Of a stretch of DNA of 64,000 nucleotides, positions 44,842 through 57,478 are shown piece after piece (the stretch's first letter is position 1; every line of letters begins with the position of its first letter). Source of the stretch: Amphibalanus amphitrite (taxonomy: Eukaryota; Arthropoda; Thecostraca; Balanomorpha; Balanidae). The notes beneath the pieces are model-generated. The model saw only the letters and a list, made by a program, of their open reading frames with translations, searched no databases and was not told where the DNA came from. Location of the stretch: assembly GCF_019059575.1 (NCBI RefSeq), contig NW_024882327.1, forward strand, positions 248,001-312,000, written 5' to 3'. Position numbers and translations under genes: made by a program.

Positions 44842-47546
44842 CTGGGGGTCAGAGTGCAACGGGTTAGACAGGGTACCGGTTAAACCAGGGCACCGGCTTG
44901 GAGAGTGGTCAAGGTATTATGGAGTCTTCTTGAAGTGTCAATAAACTAAATAGCTAGGTAGTCAGACAGCGGGTCAGTGCCGGGGGATAACAGGTCATAC
45001 ATTGGGCAGAGCACAATGTCAGACAGTAGACAGAGCCAGGCAGCAGAGACGGTACCCGGTCAGACATAGTACCGACCAAGTCAGAAGTGATGGTTGCTCA
45101 GGCAGGGTGTCAGGTCAGACAGACTAACAGCAACTGGCCGCCACCTGCTGGACGCTCAGCCAACTGAGCCTACCGTCCCCGTTGGCCGTTACCCAGGACA
45201 GATGGCGCTGTGTACGATTTCAGCTCGTTGAACATGGACGGTCACCATGGGTGCAGATGGGTGGAGCCGCGCACGATGGAAACATTTTCTTTTATAGGTA
45301 GACATGTTTTACATTTTAGGTACAGTCAGAGGGCAGCTGTTAGTATACTGTACTTAACTGTACACTGTTATTATGAACTCGTTCCCATTACAATTTGGAA
45401 AGCAAAAATCACTCTACAATAAAGAAATAAGAAGGTATTCGCCACTGGCGGCTATGCAAGATGATGTTGAAGGGAAACTGTTGGATGTGCTGCATTGGAC
45501 TGTAAGACCATAATGCGCATGGAACCAAAGACATGTCGACTATCAATTCGGGGCAGCTCCCTCTCCCTCAGCCCAAAGCAAGGAGCAATGGAGCGACGGA
45601 GCATGAGCATTGAGCACCACCACCTGTTTCCTGCCTTGACGCCAAGGTTACCATCCGTCCGTCGGCGCGGCGCCAGACTGTACGAGCCGAGCTTCGCGCC
45701 GGCCGAGACTGCCTGCGGTGGTAGGCTGTTCCGCAGCACTCCCGTGTCTGGCGGAACAGGCCGGTCCACCCAATGATCGCTGTCGCACTATGGCTGACGA
45801 GCTACGGTTGACACTAGGCGAAGTTTATCTTACTTGAAATATGATATGCTGATATAACTGCATGTAGTTAGAAGGAATCCTAACAGGTTATCATTACTCA
45901 ATGCTCAACAAGTATTTTGGTGAACGGGAAACGATACATTATTCGTTGATAGGTGAGCGTTGTAAGAGAAAATTGGATCTTTTCTGTACGTGCCTTGAAT
46001 ATTTTATCATGATAACTACAGAGAGTGAGACTCGTTGATACTATTCACAATATATAGTGCTTACACTTTCAACCATCTGCATCTGCTTAATTTTTGAGCG
46101 AGCGTATGCGCCTCTGATATTCTCATTTAGGCAAAAAGGAAAGTCTCAGTTATTTTCAGAACACTTTTGCTTTTCTCCATTAATGGCTGCGGGATGTTTC
46201 AGCAACAGGGACTAAAAGTGGGTGACCAGACGCATAATATATGTATACCGCCGACGCTGGGCCATTGTGCAGCAGGCTGAAGTTAAAAAACGCCGCTGCG
46301 TCCCGAACTCTACCGCGAGAGAGGAACAAAGGGTCTGCGCAAATTGAAACTTGCAACAGTGTTATCATAAACTCATATGCATGCGCCTCCCCTTGAATAC
46401 GGTCTAGAAAATACAGGCCAGGGGATGAATGTTTAATTAAGTGATTCCGCTCAATGCATAGGTAAGTGACTACCACTAAAATCAAATAAATGCTCCAACA
46501 AATGCACCTAAATTGTATATTGCTATGTGTTCTTGATCAGAGAAAAAAAATATCAGCGCATTTTACCAGCAAAATAACTCATAAAAATATAGCCCCAATG
46601 CTAGTCAATTATGTACAGAAAGCTATTAGGTATATCATTCCGCTGCTATGTCATAAAGCTATTTCCGAATTCATGAAAAGTTTTTGAGGTGTACGATGAA
46701 TTAGTAGGTACATGCAAATCATGCATACAGTGTCATCCACATGAGCAACAACAGGCTGTCACAGATAATTCCGTAGATGGCCCGTAAAAGCCCAGCTCGC
46801 ATATCGTAAAACGGAGCTGTTTCAGCGCGGGTCTGTTCTTCCCCCGTATAGCCGGCTTTACGACTTTGTTGTTTTCCTGCCATTCGCTTAACAGAGAACA
46901 GATGAGTGAGGAGTGTTCCAACAAGAGTGAAGCAAGTTGAGTTAGTGCATCAGCTTCCTGCAATCGAACTACAGCAGCTCGGGGAGTGATCATTGCCCGG
47001 AATATTTCCAATGGTTTGAAGCTAGTTGCTCGAAGTATACCATAGTCTCATCCATGACCCTATCAGCTTCCCTGGAACCATGAATACACAGACATATGAA
47101 AACCTTGTTTACAATCTGGTGTTGCATGCTATTTGATGCAAACTGTTGTAGCTAATTCCGCGTGGGAGCGGCGGCCTGTCAATAGCTGTCATTTTACGAC
47201 AGCAGATTCATGAATAAACCAATCGAGTTACATTGGACTGGCGACAGCTCCTCTGTGCACTCCGCCCACGCATATGTGAAAATCTGACACATTGGTGACA
47301 GCATGCCATCGTCGGGCTCACATCAGTTCATAATCCAAGTGACCAGTCTAGATTTAACCTTTCTACCAGAAATCCGCTTCCATTAATGCAATTGTATTTT
47401 TACCGAGATTATCAGATGCTTATCGACGTTGATATTGAGATGTGACCAATGTCAGGTAAAAGCGGAAGCAATTAACGATGAAGTAAGTAAGTACAACTAC
47501 ATGAAAGTGCCATCGAACCTTTATGACGCGAGGAACTGAGCCTCCG
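44842..47546. other. Non-coding DNA, no gene recognised
   Basis: GTCAGACAG-rich stretch at 44960-45125. Two opposing frames of about 93 and 105 codons at 45452-45776 lack domains and supporting splice sites. Otherwise AT-rich with nothing supported. Confidence 0.5.
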
Positions 47547-47714
47547 TACACTGTAAAAATGTTTACTATTTTTGTAATTTCCTTGTTATCCGGCCACTTT
47601 TCACAAACAAAATGCGAGTAGACTTCACTTTTCACAAACAATGTAATAATTTTACTTGTTAATGAAAAGTGGCCGGATAACTAGAATATAAGTAAACATT
47701 TTTTTTACATTGTA
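47547..47714. mobile_element. Small foldback element (MITE-like)
   Basis: Left arm TACACTGTAAAAATGTTTAC and further in TTATCCGGCCACTTTTCA; right arm the reverse of TACAATGTAAAAAAAATG and TTATCCGGCCACTTTTCA. The about 168-bp unit folds almost end to end, with a central region holding a second TTTTCACAAACAA copy. The TA ends suggest a mariner-type target, which is only inference. Confidence 0.8.
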
Positions 47715-49180
47715 ACCATGTAACCGAGCCTGCGCGCTGTGTCACCTGATCCCGCCGTCCCTCTCCATAACGTCTGACCTGGCGTCGGAGCCGGACAGCG
47801 TTATTGGTGGTGCCCGCTGCTGGGAAATGGAGTCTGCCTGCCCGGCTCCACAGCGTGCCGGCGTCAGCAGCCGCCGCCGCCAATAGCCTCGCCAGCCGCG
47901 ACCTGTCACCCGGCAGGTGACCAGCGGTCACGGCCAGCGGTCACGGCTCGAGTGACTCAGCAGACCGATCGGTACACTGCCTCAGCCAGACAGGACCCTC
48001 TGTCTGTGCTGGTTGGTGTCGTGAAGTGATGTGCAGCGTGTGCAAGAAATACATTGCATTATTTCATCATTATTCCAAGAAGGAGAAGTAAAAAAGTCAC
48101 CGCGCTGCTTCTCCTCCAAGGAAACTTAGAACAGGTGTTTCGCAAGACCTCGGTTCCGTTTCCATTTTCGTGTCCGTGTCATCCGTGTCCGTGTCCGTGT
48201 CCGTGTGTCCGTGTCCGTGTCACCTGAACCCCAGTCTGTCGACGTGACCTGCTCGGGTTCTCGCGGCCGAGGCCCGGCGGTAGCTCAGCCGCCGTGCGGG
48301 AGGCTGCCCCGGCTCTCGGCGCTGCATGGGGCCGGCTCGATAGTTCTGGGGCGTCTCATCGACACGCCTTTCCGCCGATGTATCGGCCGACATTCCGCGA
48401 CGCCGTGTCGGAGCGCACGCAGCGCCAGACAAAATGAGATCTGCCCGCCCACCTGCGTTCCTCCGCCAGCAGAGAGCTGGCATGTTAAACGGTAGCAGAT
48501 TGGTGTAATTTATTTGGATCATTTCTGGTAAATTGCCGAGTAATGGTGTTGCGTCGGAGCGGCGTCGCTCCAGCAGGGCAGGTTATCGATCAGCACTGTG
48601 CTGCAGACCTCACTGCCGAGCCGTCAGTCGTTCAGACACACTGAAACGCACGCTAAAAATATGAGCTCGGTGTGCGAGCGCGCCGTTCAAGACCGCCTGG
48701 CCATCCGGGACGGAGCTGGTTCTGGCACCCGCTGTCTGTCGGCAACTGCGGAAACACGCCAGCTGCGCCAAACACCAAGGCTTCTGTTCGGGAATTTAGT
48801 AAATGACGAATCTGACTGGTCTGCTCAGAGAGATTGTAGCCAAACCCAAAGGGATATTTGATTTGTAATTTTTAGTTTGTGATTTCCAGATTGTTTGCAT
48901 TGCTATTCAGTTGAGCGGTGAAAGGGCGAGGCGCGGCACAATCAGGTGCATTTTGCAAGGGCTTATATAATGCTTATAGGTGTTTCTACTCAGAGGATGT
49001 GGTTGAAATCGCAGTGGCAGGCTAAGTGGTTTGGGCCCTCTTGCCGAATATCAGTTTACCTATTGCGCTCCCTGGTAAAGATAAATGGTAGCTACCAGTA
49101 TCGCCTAAAATGTACTGTATCTGATGAATGTAACATATCCTGTAAGTGCACCACGTTCCATTACTGACGTCTCCAATTCC
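47715..49180. other. Non-coding DNA, partly GC-rich
   Basis: GC-rich at 47730-48000 and 48230-48480. Frames on both strands lack domains. Confidence 0.5.
48163..48222. repeat. (TGTCCG)n microsatellite
   Basis: About eight hexamer units with one shortened unit. Confidence 0.92.
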
Positions 49181-52100
49181 TTGATTCGGTTTTCAACCGA
49201 AGCAGGCCTGGTCCACTAGTTCAAGTGAGACACCACCCTGGATTGTTTTGTCCGTCCGCAGGGCGCAGCTCGACAGCGGCAGCCAACACTTGCAGACCAC
49301 CACAATGGAGTGGAAATGGATGTCAATGCCTGAAGTTCAACAGTTGGTAGAAAGTTTAATGATGCGCTTGAGCCGGATTAGTCGTGAAAGCTTTTCACTC
49401 TCTAATGATCACTGATGCTTACGCTTTCAACCTTTCATCCAAGCCAAAATGTCAACAAGCCAAAGAAAGATGTAAGCGTGTTCGTGATTTGACGCTCATG
49501 CCATGCTGTTCCATATTCACTGGTGCCAATGACAAATAGAAAAGAAGTCAGTACCGTAAGACCATTTATATATATTTACACACATAATTATAAACAAAAA
49601 CCAATCCGAAAGAGAACCGGCCAGGCTCAGCGCCGCGAGGCCCCGAGGGCCCGTTATAAAGGGACGGGAATGTGGTTGCGCCTCTGGGAGGTCGTGGAAG
49701 CAACCACGTGATCCGTCATTTCCCCGGGCACGGGTTACGTGCCGTCAGAGCCGCCAGGTGAATATGAAACCCGATTATATAATTTCCTCCCGATACTGAA
49801 ACCGCCAGTCGCTAATTAAGCATAAAACTAATGAGCCATTACCAAGAATCCCCGCCTCTGGTAATTGCTGGAGCGCGCCTTGAACAACACTGATTTGAAT
49901 TCGATAAGCACGGTGAGCGGAGCGGTGTGGGCTCTGGCCGAGCGGGGGCGTGTTTCGGTCGCCGCGGTGCGTCCGGTCGGTGGTCGGTCTGCCGGCGACG
50001 GACCGAGATTGCTCCGTCCATCAGAGGGTCCGGACGACCGTCCAGGACTGCCTCCACCGCCGGTCAGAGGTAACGGCATACCGAGCGACACCGCGTGTAT
50101 CCACTGAACCAGCGAACTGACCGACCGAGACGCTGGAAACGGCGACTGGACAAACTGTGCACACGGACTGGTCAAACGCAGATATCATGTGAACCAGCTG
50201 TGGACTCTCGAGGTGAACATAGGAGCTCCGACAGCCAGCCTGCTGATAAATGCTGCTGAGCATCAGAGCAAATATCAATGAGCATGTAAACAGTCTGACA
50301 AACCTAACATCATGACTACTGCAGCTGTCAAATCAACTGTGCCAGTTATATATTGAGCACGCCATATTGGACCAGCTTTTAGCGGTGACCGACCAAGTTT
50401 GAGTTCTCTTTGACCATTTATCGGTTGAGATCGAAGATAAAAAACACTGGGCAGCTGGGTATCTGTAAGTTAGACTTACATAAATAAAAAAAAACGTGCA
50501 AAAGACGCTTCTTGGACGCATGGCATCTTGATACTATTGCTAAAAAACATCTGCTAGCAGTGCACAACTACAAGGGTGATTACAACTTCTGTGCTTACGT
50601 AAGTCCAATCAGTTACCAAAACAGACGAGCGTGGCTGCACACCGCTGTTTCCTACGCCTGTCGCTGTGACCGGACTGCACTGCAAATATCTCCGTTCACG
50701 TCACACGATGCCAATTGGCCAGTCCCGGGAAGCATGTGGCCTTGGGTGAGATCTTTACCTCCTAATCGGCCGCCCAGATTCGAATACCGGGTAGGACACG
50801 TAAACCTGTGTCTTCCTGGTCGCTTCGAATTGGTTGCTGACGCCTTCAACGTTCAGGCAGGATCTAGGTCCACTCAATATGTGCAGTACTTCTTCCACAG
50901 CCTATACGCAGACCATTCAAAATTATCTCTCCTCCCCCTTCTCTCTAGTTGGCGTATAACTAACCAATCCTGCCTCTCATATGACACCGAATTAGCGGCG
51001 AACCCGGCGCAGCGAGCCCACCACTACTGGCTGTATTCAGCGCGCTCACAATACGCCGGACCAACACGGTCAGTGACACTGCAGATGCGCTCAATCTGCG
51101 CTGCCGGGCGGATCAGAGGAATGTGTAATCACTGGATAATCACGGTGCGGCGCCGCTGCAGATTATCCCCGGCTGTGCGGTCGCCGCTGGGTGTTTATAT
51201 AACGGCACAGGGTGTGTCGGTGACACGGCGACTACCTGGTATAACGGAATGATGCGGTGATATTTACATACTAACGCACTGGGAGCATGGTAACTACAAT
51301 ATCTGGAGCTACAATATCAAGCGCGTGTGTCATGTGGGATCGTTATACCGAAATAGGCTCGGAACACTAGCATCAGCCATCAGCATTTCTACCTGTGTCA
51401 AGCTCAGGTAGACACACAATGGTGATTTCAGGAAACATTTCACAAGTAAAGTTTGTTTGGAGTCATTAAAACTAATCCAGTGTGGTGATATTGCTACCCC
51501 ATTTCGAACCCTCAACTCTCAAGTTTGATTTAAGCTCAGAATTGACCGCCATACTACGGTAAGACTACACCAAGTTTTCCCTTTATGAGCGCAACATATT
51601 TGGGTCACCTTTTCACACACCGGACTGCAGCAACAAATAACCGTTCGTGTGACATTTACCGGTCTGGTCCCAGTGCCTGTCCATGTATCCGCCTGCTCGG
51701 GAGCCCGGAGAACAAAGTAAGAGTAAACAACGCTCGGCAGGCCGCCATCGATTAGGTCTGAACGATAAATTCGCCTTTTGTTGTCGCGCCGCTCCACCGT
51801 GACGGCGAGGTGCGGCGTGGGCGCGCAGGGAGTGCCGCAGTCCCCGACAGGTCACAGCCCTCCCGTCACATACACACAGACTGTGACAGCTGTGTCAGAA
51901 CTAATCACGGGCCGCGGCTGCATGCATTGTCGGTGTGATTTATCACGCTTAGGGAGAGTGTGAATTAATGAACACCGAGGTGCGCCAAAGTGATTAATCA
52001 TGGGTATTATTTTGGGGAATGCAAGGCGTCATTGAAAAGTCGGGTTTAGATATTTGATTAAAATACCTTGTTGAATATTGTCGAGCGTTCCATCAATATC

Positions 52101-53708
52101 TGTAACAAACTTATGTCCTTGAGGTGCTCACACAATATGCTATCAAGAAACTGAGGAGCTGAACAGCTAGACAGAGCGCTTGTCTTCTTACAAAGCTAGC
52201 TGAACTGATTGGGATGCTACGGCAGTTTTTGGCCGACCTTCAGCGGTCCTCACGATCATCTTACGCTGCCGTCTGCCTGCCAAAGACGACCCAGAAACCT
52301 CAATCGGCCTTTGATAGCGTTTTCCTGACTTCTTTTACAAGTGATTATTTCAGACGTAAGTCGAACTTTGAATGAAACCGTTTGGCATTGTTCAAATGTT
52401 CAAGCTAACATGGAGCGAAGCCCGTTTTGGTCCATTCGTGTCCCCGTCAGCATGGAATCATAGTGTGTCAATGGTTACGGCTTCGATTTGATACACCTGT
52501 TGCAAGGAAACGTCAATGCTTTAAACGCCTTTTCACGATAATTCCGTCAAACATGATCAGAAAGCTAAACAAATGTTGTCTTCAAAAGCATTCTGCTGAG
52601 CTGAGGTGACATGAGCCAGTGACGGGCGGGAGCGCAGTGACAGCGGTCGGTGTCGGGATCAGTGTCATCAGGTCATAGTCTGTGACCGACCGCTGAGACG
52701 CCGCGGTGCGGCCCGTCGGCGGTCCCCGGACACCGCCGATCGCCCCCCGGGGAGCACACCGTCTCCCGCCGGCCAGATACATATAATATCGGGGTCAGCG
52801 TATCGGCATGGCGACACCGCCTCCACCCGCCGAGATGGTGGGAGCCGGTCATTTCCGCCGCGCGCAGCCCCGTCGGCCCCGTCGCGTCGCCCCCGTCGGT
52901 GCCCAGCCGGCCGGGGAGGCTCGCCATTTATCACCTCCGCACCATCCCGCATCACATCTACAAACCGTGCCGGTACGGTAGACAGACCGAACGGGTGGCG
53001 ACTGAGACGCGCCGTTAGACACTATATTTCCTGTCACGAAGAATAAAAGAATACGTATGACTGCTTTCAAAAGGCTGTTTGAAAAATGGGCTGTTTGTTG
53101 GCGGATGAGGAGTATTGGCAAAAAATCCTACTGGTTGCCAAGGACATTATGTGAATATTATCATCGTCAAGACAGCGACATGGCTGATCGATAGACATAC
53201 GCGCAACTGAAGCATGGTTGGCGCAATGAGCATGAACTCCTAATAGCCAAATCCGATAACTCAGACATATTCAAGGCTTTTGTTGCTGACAACATCACGA
53301 GCAAAGCGGAACATTTCAGGAAAATGAACATTTATCTCCGCCAAGGATAGGGAGGCTAATAGCATGCATGTTGCACATTGCACATCACTCACAAAAGAAG
53401 TTGTTACTGACAGGAGCTGGTCACCTTTGAAAGTCAGCTACAGCCGATAAAAACTATGGGCTTCTTATCATCACGCCAGTAGTAGTTTGGGATAAAACCT
53501 AAAAATCATACTAAATCATTACAATAGACGTAACCACAGTAATAACGTTACTAGTCAATATTCAACAGATGTCTACCAAACAATGTGCAAATGCGCTAAA
53601 ATGACTTGACAGACATACGCGCATAAAAGGCACGGTTACCTTTTATTCCAACACCGAAAATATTGCAACTTTATCAGAAGTCCTTTTCCTCGGTATATAT
53701 CAGTGATT
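49181..53708. other. Non-coding DNA, no gene recognised
   Basis: Mixed composition with a GC-rich patch at 52620-52930. A 246-codon plus-strand frame (50512-51252) is the longest unexplained one in the window. Its residues look random (rich in Ser, Arg, Leu and His with no motif), so it is not called. No tRNA-like or terminal-repeat structure was found. Confidence 0.45.
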
Positions 53709-54565
53709 ACGAGCGAGCGAGCGCAGCGAGCGAAGCGAAGTCTTTTCAATATAACGGTAAAATCTCAGTATGAGCGGCCCGGCCCGGCCCGGCCCGGCCC
53801 GGCCCGGCCCGGCCTGTAACGCTTTTGAGAGGCTTATATCTCAGCAACCGCTGGACCGAATGGCCTGCGGTCTTTTTTGCTGGGTAGCCCCATCCCTTCT
53901 ACCCCGTAATTGACTACTTTTGATACATCTCAGTGACCGCCGTGGCACGTGCCACGTGAAAAGTCAAGGGTGTTTAAGCAGTTTTGCAAAAGTAATGATT
54001 TTGAGAGGCCCATATATCAGCAGCGGCTTGAGCGATTGTCTTGCGGTCATTTTTATAGGGTAGCTGCATCCCTTCTACCAAAGGTCGGATACTCTTCATC
54101 TATGTGAGTGACCCCCACTGCACGTGCAAAATACAACAATAAGAGGTGCCAATTTTGTTCCCATTTCAGTAACTCGGTAATTACTGGGGCGATTTCGCTG
54201 AAACTTGGCATACAGGTAGGCACCCACCAGGCAATGCATTCCCATGTGTTGCGGTTAGGGTGCTACTGCACGTGCGCACGTGCAGGGGGCGTTTCCAGAT
54301 CTCGAGAACGGCTGGGCCGATTGCGCTCAAATTTGGTACACGGTTGGGGACCGGTTAGTAGGATGCCGTGCAAAAGTCATTTTGGACCCCGTTTGCACGT
54401 GCGCACGTGCAGAATGCCGCTTCCAGATCTCAGGAACGGCTGGGCCGATTGCGTTCAAATTTGGTACACCGCTAGCGACCGGTTAGAAGGATGCTTTGCA
54501 CAAGCCCGTTGGAATTACCCTCTCGCCCTTCTGCACGTGCAGGGCTCACTATCTCGCTCGCTCGT
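53709..54565. mobile_element. Element of degenerate tandem units with CACGTG palindromes
   Basis: A 13-bp inverted repeat ACGAGCGAGCGAG bounds it (53709-53721 and 54553-54565). Inside are about five diverged units with the theme ATCTC(A/G)...AACGGCTGGGCCGATTGCG...TTTGG. The last two (around 54295 and 54423) are about 128 bp apart and clearly similar. CACGTG palindromes, often GCACGTGCGCACGTGC, sit between units near 53945, 54120, 54267, 54394 and 54533. No coding capacity is evident. It may be a transposon or a satellite-derived block. Confidence 0.6.
53776..53814. repeat. (GGCCC)n microsatellite
   Basis: About eight perfect pentamer units inside the preceding element. Confidence 0.95.
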
Positions 54566-54799
54566 TCTTCGCCCAAAAGGCGTTTTACTGGTGTTAGCAT
54601 AGTAAACTGCAAAAGTGTAGCCGGGGTACCCGAGCCGAGACCGCACTGCGCCTGCCTACTGTGTGGCAGACGCATTGTTTGTCTCTATGGACGTCTGTGG
54701 TAGACGAGACACTGCGCATTCAGTGCACAGGTAGCCGTAATTACCTGGGCTCGTGGCCGGCATAAATACATCAGACACCGCGCCGGTGCGTACTGGATA
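54566..54799. other. Non-coding DNA
   Basis: Nothing recognised. Confidence 0.5.
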
Positions 54800-55060
54800 C
54801 ACTGGAGGCTGGCAACTCTGGCGACCAGTGAGCAGCTGGCAACTCGGGCTACCACAGAGATAAACGGGAGCGGCTGGCGACCCTGGCGACCACGAGCTAA
54901 GCGGTAAGCTGCTGGCGCGACTATGGCGACCACAAGCCCGACAGGCGGGGAGTGGCTGACGATTATGACAACAATCTCTATGAGTAAACAGAGGAGAGGC
55001 TGGCGACCCTGGCGACCACGGGTCCTACGACAGAAGCCTCTGGCGACTCCGGCGACCACA
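54800..55060. repeat. Degenerate CTGGCGACCCTGGCGACCAC repeat
   Basis: CTGGCGAC/GGCGACCAC words recur near 54815, 54874, 54911, 54998 and 55038 at irregular intervals of about 35-85 bp. Confidence 0.7.
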
Positions 55061-55559
55061 TGTGCTGAGTGGCAGCACTCTACCGACCGTCAGAGCCCGA
55101 GGCGATACCTTTTACGTGCGGGGATTTCACCGGTCCCCGAAGCCGATCCATTGTCACACAAGGTTCGGAATTAAGCTCTTTAGCCGGGATATTTCGAGAA
55201 ACTAATTACAATCTATTGAACACATCAAAGGCAATGTTCAAAGAATGTGATATAATGCCAATTTCTTTGAGCGGAACGCTGTTCAATGGCTCATGAGAAT
55301 GTTTCGCGTAAAGTAGGTATGGTTAAATCGTGAAGTTATAACAACGAAACGACTCACCAAAATGACTTAATTGCTCTCCGGCGCAGTAATAGCTCCTGTA
55401 TCATTTTCCACAGGATGTCATTATCTGTTGGACGTGTTCTCGGCACTGTTGGCACACGGCGGTATCGGATTGTGAGCACAATACCGTCGGATGCTCTGTG
55501 TGGCGGGCGCCGGACCCGGTTCCACAGACCCCATACAATCAGCCGGCGCCAGGCGGTCA
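55061..55559. other. Non-coding DNA
   Basis: Nothing recognised; opposing short frames only. Confidence 0.5.
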
Positions 55560-56605
55560 TTAACCCTCGCCGGCCGAGGGGGGGGGGGGCGGGTGCCGCC
55601 CCCCATAGGGTTTTTTCGCGATAGCTCCGAACACGCTGGCGATAGAGAGCTGAACCTTGGCATACCTGACCTTTGATCCAAGCCGCATCTTTTGACACCA
55701 ACTGCATTTTTGGGTCAGGTCAGGTCACTGACCTATGACGTCATAAGTGAACCTCTGCACGGTCTTCAGATGTCGCAACTTCGCAACGCCCTCACTGCCA
55801 GAGGAGATGTCACAGGGAAATGAAACTTGCAGGATCTAGTATCCATTATGAGTCTCACAACTTGTATATCTCGGATTTTTCCTAAAGGTCATATGAGGTC
55901 AGGTCATTTTCGTGACCTCACCATTATAAGTCAATGGGGAAAAATGAAAACTGCTATTCTGGCGCCGGGAACGATCTCCAACTATCTCAAGCACACAGAA
56001 TCGTGATTTGATGCACTCCTTGCAAGGTTAGATGCGTCACTTTTGCAATGTTGACCTTGCGTGACGTCATTTATGACGTCATCAAGGTCAAATTAGTTTT
56101 TCGTCAATAACTCTTGATCAAATTGAGCTAGCGAGTCGAGAAAGCCACCAATGGACTCAGGAAGACCTGCCGAATCGAATGATATGCGACATTGCGACAT
56201 ATGACCCCTTTCGACCAGCTTCGTGACTTGGGGGTGCTGACCTGACCTTGACCTGAGGTCAACACCCCAAGTTGACCTGACCCGGACAAAAAGTATATCA
56301 TTCGACGCGCCTGATCAAGGCGAACACGATGCTGCCAAAATCGCGGCTCTGCGGCCGTTTTTTGCGAAGTTATTCACCAAAAACTGAACCGTACCCTGGG
56401 GCACTTGACCTGACCTCAGAGGTCACCGGTTGACCTAGGACCTTAAAATCGGGTTTGGTACCCCGATCGTAACGGCGCACACGCTCGTTTTTTTTCCGCG
56501 ACGCGCTAGCTCCACCAGGGGCGAAACGGCGAGGGGGGGTCGTACCCGCCCCCCCCCCCTCGGCCGGCGCGTATGTAGAAAACCAATAGGTCCGGCGAGG
56601 GTTAA
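55560..56605 (-). mobile_element. TTAA foldback element, copy 9
   Basis: Starts TTAACCCTCGCCGGCCGAGG and ends CCGGCGAGGGTTAA. At the long right end the motif CGGCCGGCG recurs about 20 bp inside the terminus. Loops CGGGTGCCG and TCGTACCCG are partly matched. The interior has CCATTATAAGTCAATGGGG near 55920, TGACGTCA sites near 55737, 56063 and 56076, TGACCTGACCTTGACCTGAG near 56239 and TATCATTCGACGCGCCTGAT near 56295. Confidence 0.85.
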
Positions 56606-57478
56606 TCCCCGCGCGGGGCCGGCGGCCGCCGTGGCTAAGTGCAGCGTCATCAGCAGGCGTCATCAGGAGGCGTCATCGGACGGCCACTCCGATGACGTCT
56701 GGGCGATGCTGGGCGCGCGCCAAATGGGCGCTCTAGCACACCTCGGCCCGACAGCCGGGGCCGGCCGGGACGCTCGGCGGCGCGACTGGCCGCCGATGGA
56801 CCCGCGGTCGAACAGTGGCCGAACGGAGACAAACAGTCCAACGGGGAGGTCAGTCGTCAGATACTCCGGCAAGGAGCCCAGCATTCAACAGAAGAGGTAT
56901 GCAATAAAGTACCGATACATCCTGTTTTCTAGGAACTGTTGCTGAAATCCGCTTACGAGGAGACTTGAATCTGAATTGGTTAAAGTGATCATTTGAACAC
57001 AACGCTACATGGGTTATTCTATGATTAAGTAAAAAAACATCACCGAGTTTCGGCAGCCCTTTGAGACATGACATGAATCTCCAAACTCCAGGATACTGGT
57101 TTTACAGTATGCAGCCTGGACGTGAGATTGAGCCAATAGCATCAATGGATACATTATCGACGTCAATGCGCCCTTTGCTATACCTCAGTACAAGCATGGT
57201 TCATAACTTCATTATTGTTGTTAACCAGTTCGGTACCAAATTACCATGTTAATCATGACTATTACCATGAACTAATCGCTTGTCAAAACATAGTCGATAA
57301 CCTAAAAAGCTAATCCGGTATATATTAAAGGACGAGTCTCAAAGACTAATTTCATGATAAAAGCTCATGAAATCAATCATGTGTCCAGCTTTTAGGAAAT
57401 AAATCTCATTAAGTTTACGTTGAAAAGTAATCTAGCACAGGCAAGCCGTATCAATGCAGAATCCATGTGTGTTAGGGG
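56606..57478. other. Non-coding DNA
   Basis: CpG-rich to about 56870 with two GGCGTCATC direct copies near 56657-56680, then AT-rich. No gene supported. Confidence 0.5.

Noticed and set aside
45452..45776. Opposing frames of about 93 and 105 codons
   Set aside because: Both strands are open over the same bases, with no splice signals or domain to choose either.
50512..51252. A 246-codon plus-strand frame
   Set aside because: No motif, no supporting splice or poly(A) signals and random-looking composition. A frame of this length can occur by chance in 64 kb at this GC content.
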